The position numbers and the translations under genes were made by a program. A stretch of DNA of 64,000 bases from Naegleria lovaniensis (taxonomy: Eukaryota > Heterolobosea > Eutetramitea > Acrasida > Naegleriidae). Position 1 is the first letter of the stretch. The number at the start of each line of letters is the position of its first letter. Location: contig NW_025407851.1 in assembly GCF_003324165.1 (NCBI RefSeq), positions 248,001 through 312,000 of the forward strand, written 5' to 3'. Positions 61,900 to 64,000 of this stretch are shown one piece after another. The notes beneath the pieces were generated by a model. It was not told the origin of the DNA. It saw only the letters and a list, made by a program, of their open reading frames with translations, and ran no database searches.

Positions 61900-64000
61900 C
61901 TAATAGAACACAGAGCTCAATTTGAGATGGTGGGCATGATTCACAATCATTCTACCTATAGAGCTGCAACAGAACTGCTCCAGTGAAATGCTTCTGTTGG
62001 AGCTCTTAATTTCTGAAAAAACTGCTCTAATTTGAGAGAGTGAGAAGGAGTCTTCAATTTCTTCCTCAACATCTAAATTAAAGTTAAAAAGTTCAAATAC
62101 AGCATTATCGTTTAAACCTTCCGTTCCGTTGAAATATGAAAGCACTTCAAAACCTTTCGTTAGAGTACCCAAGGCGCTTTGGTTGTCCATACATAAATAT
62201 AACAATACAGTTCTAATATTTACAGTGGTTGACATTGGATCTGGTTTGAAAATGTTAAATAACACTTTGGCAACTTCGTCTTCGTTGGTTGAAAGACTTG
62301 TTTGTGCAATCCATCTGACTATGATTTCTGTAAATTGTTCTGACTTTAAATCCAATTCATTTTCTGAGACCAAGGGATGAACAATAGTTAATAATTGCCT
62401 AATATCCTCAATGGTTGGAATGTTATGGAAAAAGGAGAACAATGCAGACAGTAGGAATACTCTCCAATTAATATATCCCTTCTTGAATGGATCAAATCGG
62501 AATGCAATCGATTTAACCTTTTCATTGTCGTAACCAAGCCATTGAGGAGGTAATTCCATTGAGCCAAAAGTAGAATCAATTAGAATCAACAAGGTAGTCG
62601 TCATTTCTTCAATCTCAGAAAATCCACTCGGACTTGGAGCTTGTAACCTCTCAAACAATGAGTAAACTTGGTGTGGTGTAAATGCTTTCGAGAGAGAGGT
62701 TGGTACAAAATGATCGAGTTGTTGCATCTTTCGAGATTGTGACAATGAAACCAATGGTAGTGGTGACGTAGTTTGCACACTATCATCCAAAATACACTTA
62801 TTGCCCTCTATTCTTAATTGATGAATGATTGGAGTCTCCTTTTCAATGTAATCTTGAATGGTCCTCGTGAGTAAGGCAATATTTGCCATGTCTGTTCGAT
62901 ATCGCTGTCCAATCCAATCTTTCATTGTATCAAATATGTGCTGAGATTTGTTGTCGATTTGTTCTCTCACGGCATTGGTGCATCTTGACTTAATGATAGT
63001 AATTCGTTGCATGAAAAGCTCTTTTTCTTTTTGGAGGACTTCTTTCAATTCTTGAGGTACGTCAGGATACATTTCCTTGGTTTTGCTTGCTTCCTTCTTC
63101 TTTTTACTATTCTTGTCAATATAGGTTTGAAGCATTCCAAGGAAATCAATGGTTTCTGCTGCATTCTTTGCTCGTTCAAAACATTCTTCAATATTTGCAT
63201 CGACTGAATCTGCGGAAAAGGCACTCTTTGGTCGAGCGCTGGAGGCATTAGAAGGAGGTTTTGAGGTTTTCTTTGCCGTGGGACTCTTCATACCTGTCGC
63301 ACCAGAAATCACGTCTACAAACAGCTCTTCGACATTCACAGACAGTAAGCCAGCTGCCACTGGTTTTTTGGGATCAATTGGTGCCTGATTCAAATCAGTA
63401 CCGAGGTATTGTTCAACCAAGTAGTCGAACACAAATTTTGCTTGTTCAATATATCGATTGAGCTCGAGCTGAATGAGTTGCATGTGCTGTCTTATGACAA
63501 CTCTCTTGTGTGTCTGTAACCAAGATTCCTTCATGTGCTCGCTTAGCTCTTTTTCTGCCTCCATTTTCTTTTCGTCACACAAATTCCACAAGTTTTCTTT
63601 AAGCTCATCAGTTCGTCTATGAAGTTCTTGTTTCAGCTGTTGGTTGCTTCTCATCTCATAACTAAAACGATTGAAGTCGGTTTGAAACGCAGAAATATAA
63701 TTTTGCTTGTCGTCAGGTCTGAGTAAAAAATTCATGAACTGTTCTTTGAGATCAGAGAATTGCTTGAAAAATGTTTTTCTAAAGTCTCTCAAGTTTCTAA
63801 ACACAATTTTCACTCCATCCACATAATGTTGCTCAAGCTCCTTCCATTCTTTAAGGAATAATTTACAAAAATCAATTTCAAGCTCTTTCTTCTGAAGTTC
63901 TGTGATTTCTACTTTTGACATTTCTGCCTTCTCCCAATTTTCACCATGTACTCGAGAGGTGTCTTCGGATTTTCGCTTCGTTTCTTCCAGTATCTCGACA
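61900..64000 (-). CDS. SPEF2/CPC1-like flagellar central-apparatus protein (C-terminal part; 5' end beyond window)
   Basis: At least 700 residues; the frame stays open past the ATG at 63921 to the window edge (VEILEETKRKSEDTSRVHGE), so the gene continues upstream. The sequence is mostly coiled coil (FCKLFLKEWKELEQHYVDGV; HRRTDELKENLWNLCDEKKM), with SPEF2/KPL2-type segments IQLELNRYIEQAKFVFDYLV, DVISGATGMKSPTAK and the long C-terminal EF-hand-like helical region (FRFDPFKKGYINWRVFLLSA). SPEF2 (CPC1 in Chlamydomonas) builds the C1b projection of the central pair and is needed for normal beating. It fits an amoeba able to turn into a flagellate. Tail-to-tail with the CKK gene, 80 bp apart. Confidence 0.85.
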   Translation of the reverse strand, partial: VEILEETKRKSEDTSRVHGENWEKAEMSKVEITELQKKELEIDFCKLFLKEWKELEQHYVDGVKIVFRNLRDFRKTFFKQFSDLKEQFMNFLLRPDDKQNYISAFQTDFNRFSYEMRSNQQLKQELHRRTDELKENLWNLCDEKKMEAEKELSEHMKESWLQTHKRVVIRQHMQLIQLELNRYIEQAKFVFDYLVEQYLGTDLNQAPIDPKKPVAAGLLSVNVEELFVDVISGATGMKSPTAKKTSKPPSNASSARPKSAFSADSVDANIEECFERAKNAAETIDFLGMLQTYIDKNSKKKKEASKTKEMYPDVPQELKEVLQKEKELFMQRITIIKSRCTNAVREQIDNKSQHIFDTMKDWIGQRYRTDMANIALLTRTIQDYIEKETPIIHQLRIEGNKCILDDSVQTTSPLPLVSLSQSRKMQQLDHFVPTSLSKAFTPHQVYSLFERLQAPSPSGFSEIEEMTTTLLILIDSTFGSMELPPQWLGYDNEKVKSIAFRFDPFKKGYINWRVFLLSALFSFFHNIPTIEDIRQLLTIVHPLVSENELDLKSEQFTEIIVRWIAQTSLSTNEDEVAKVLFNIFKPDPMSTTVNIRTVLLYLCMDNQSALGTLTKGFEVLSYFNGTEGLNDNAVFELFNFNLDVEEEIEDSFSLSQIRAVFSEIKSSNRSISLEQFCCSSIGRMIVNHAHHLKLSSVFY

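Overview
The window is nuclear DNA of a free-living heterolobosean amoeboflagellate, most likely a Naegleria species. The signs are AT-rich DNA, densely packed genes on both strands, very short GT-AG introns (about 40-220 nt), protein tails rich in N, Q, S and T, and a gene set that mixes amoeboid actin genes (ARP2, capping protein beta), a flagellar gene (SPEF2/CPC1) and a microtubule-binding CKK-domain gene. No rRNA, CRISPR array, viral element or bacterial operon is visible. All exon joins were made by eye from reading-frame continuity, splice signals and family resemblance; no alignment was run.

1-11 kb: the 5' part of a NO66/MINA-like JmjC ribosomal oxygenase (minus strand, cut by the window edge), a small unknown gene, a GLTSCR1/BICRA-domain chromatin protein, a long gene-free stretch, a complete TA-flanked Tc1/mariner-type DNA transposon (5436-7591) carrying a truncated transposase and a divergent second gene, then a multi-exon RWP-RK-like transcription factor. 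11-20 kb: membrane-anchored gamma-glutamyltransferase, a POT/PTR peptide transporter with five exons, an RGS plus START-like signalling protein, and a small coiled-coil gene.

20-36 kb: an unknown protein with a SUKH-like feel, a Yippee protein, a degenerate Ras-like GTPase, RPA2, capping protein beta, a GH1 beta-glucosidase, two unknown genes, a large protein joining a 2OG-Fe(II) oxygenase to a BTB/T1-like domain, and an active-site-intact myotubularin phosphatase. 36-40 kb is the most repeat-rich part: tRNA-Pro(TGG), two different MITE-like elements with TA flanks (37100-37669 and 38672-39068), and a Zn(II)2Cys6 regulator.

40-64 kb is packed with conserved housekeeping genes: an F-box protein, a Nudix hydrolase, an RNF25-like RWD/RING ligase, a probable mitochondrial protein, SBDS, RMND5/GID2, GHITM/TMBIM5, an LRR protein, ARP2, GNA1, an eight-exon CABIN1/Hir3-like histone-chaperone subunit, a CAMSAP-type CKK protein and the C-terminal part of SPEF2.

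Functional themes are actin branching and capping (ARP2, CAPZB), microtubules and flagella (CKK, SPEF2), chromatin (BICRA-like, CABIN1-like, JmjC), ubiquitin ligases (RNF25, RMND5, F-box) and small GTPase/G-protein signalling (Ras-like, RGS). Several promoters carry E2F-like sites, and many start codons sit directly behind a run of A.
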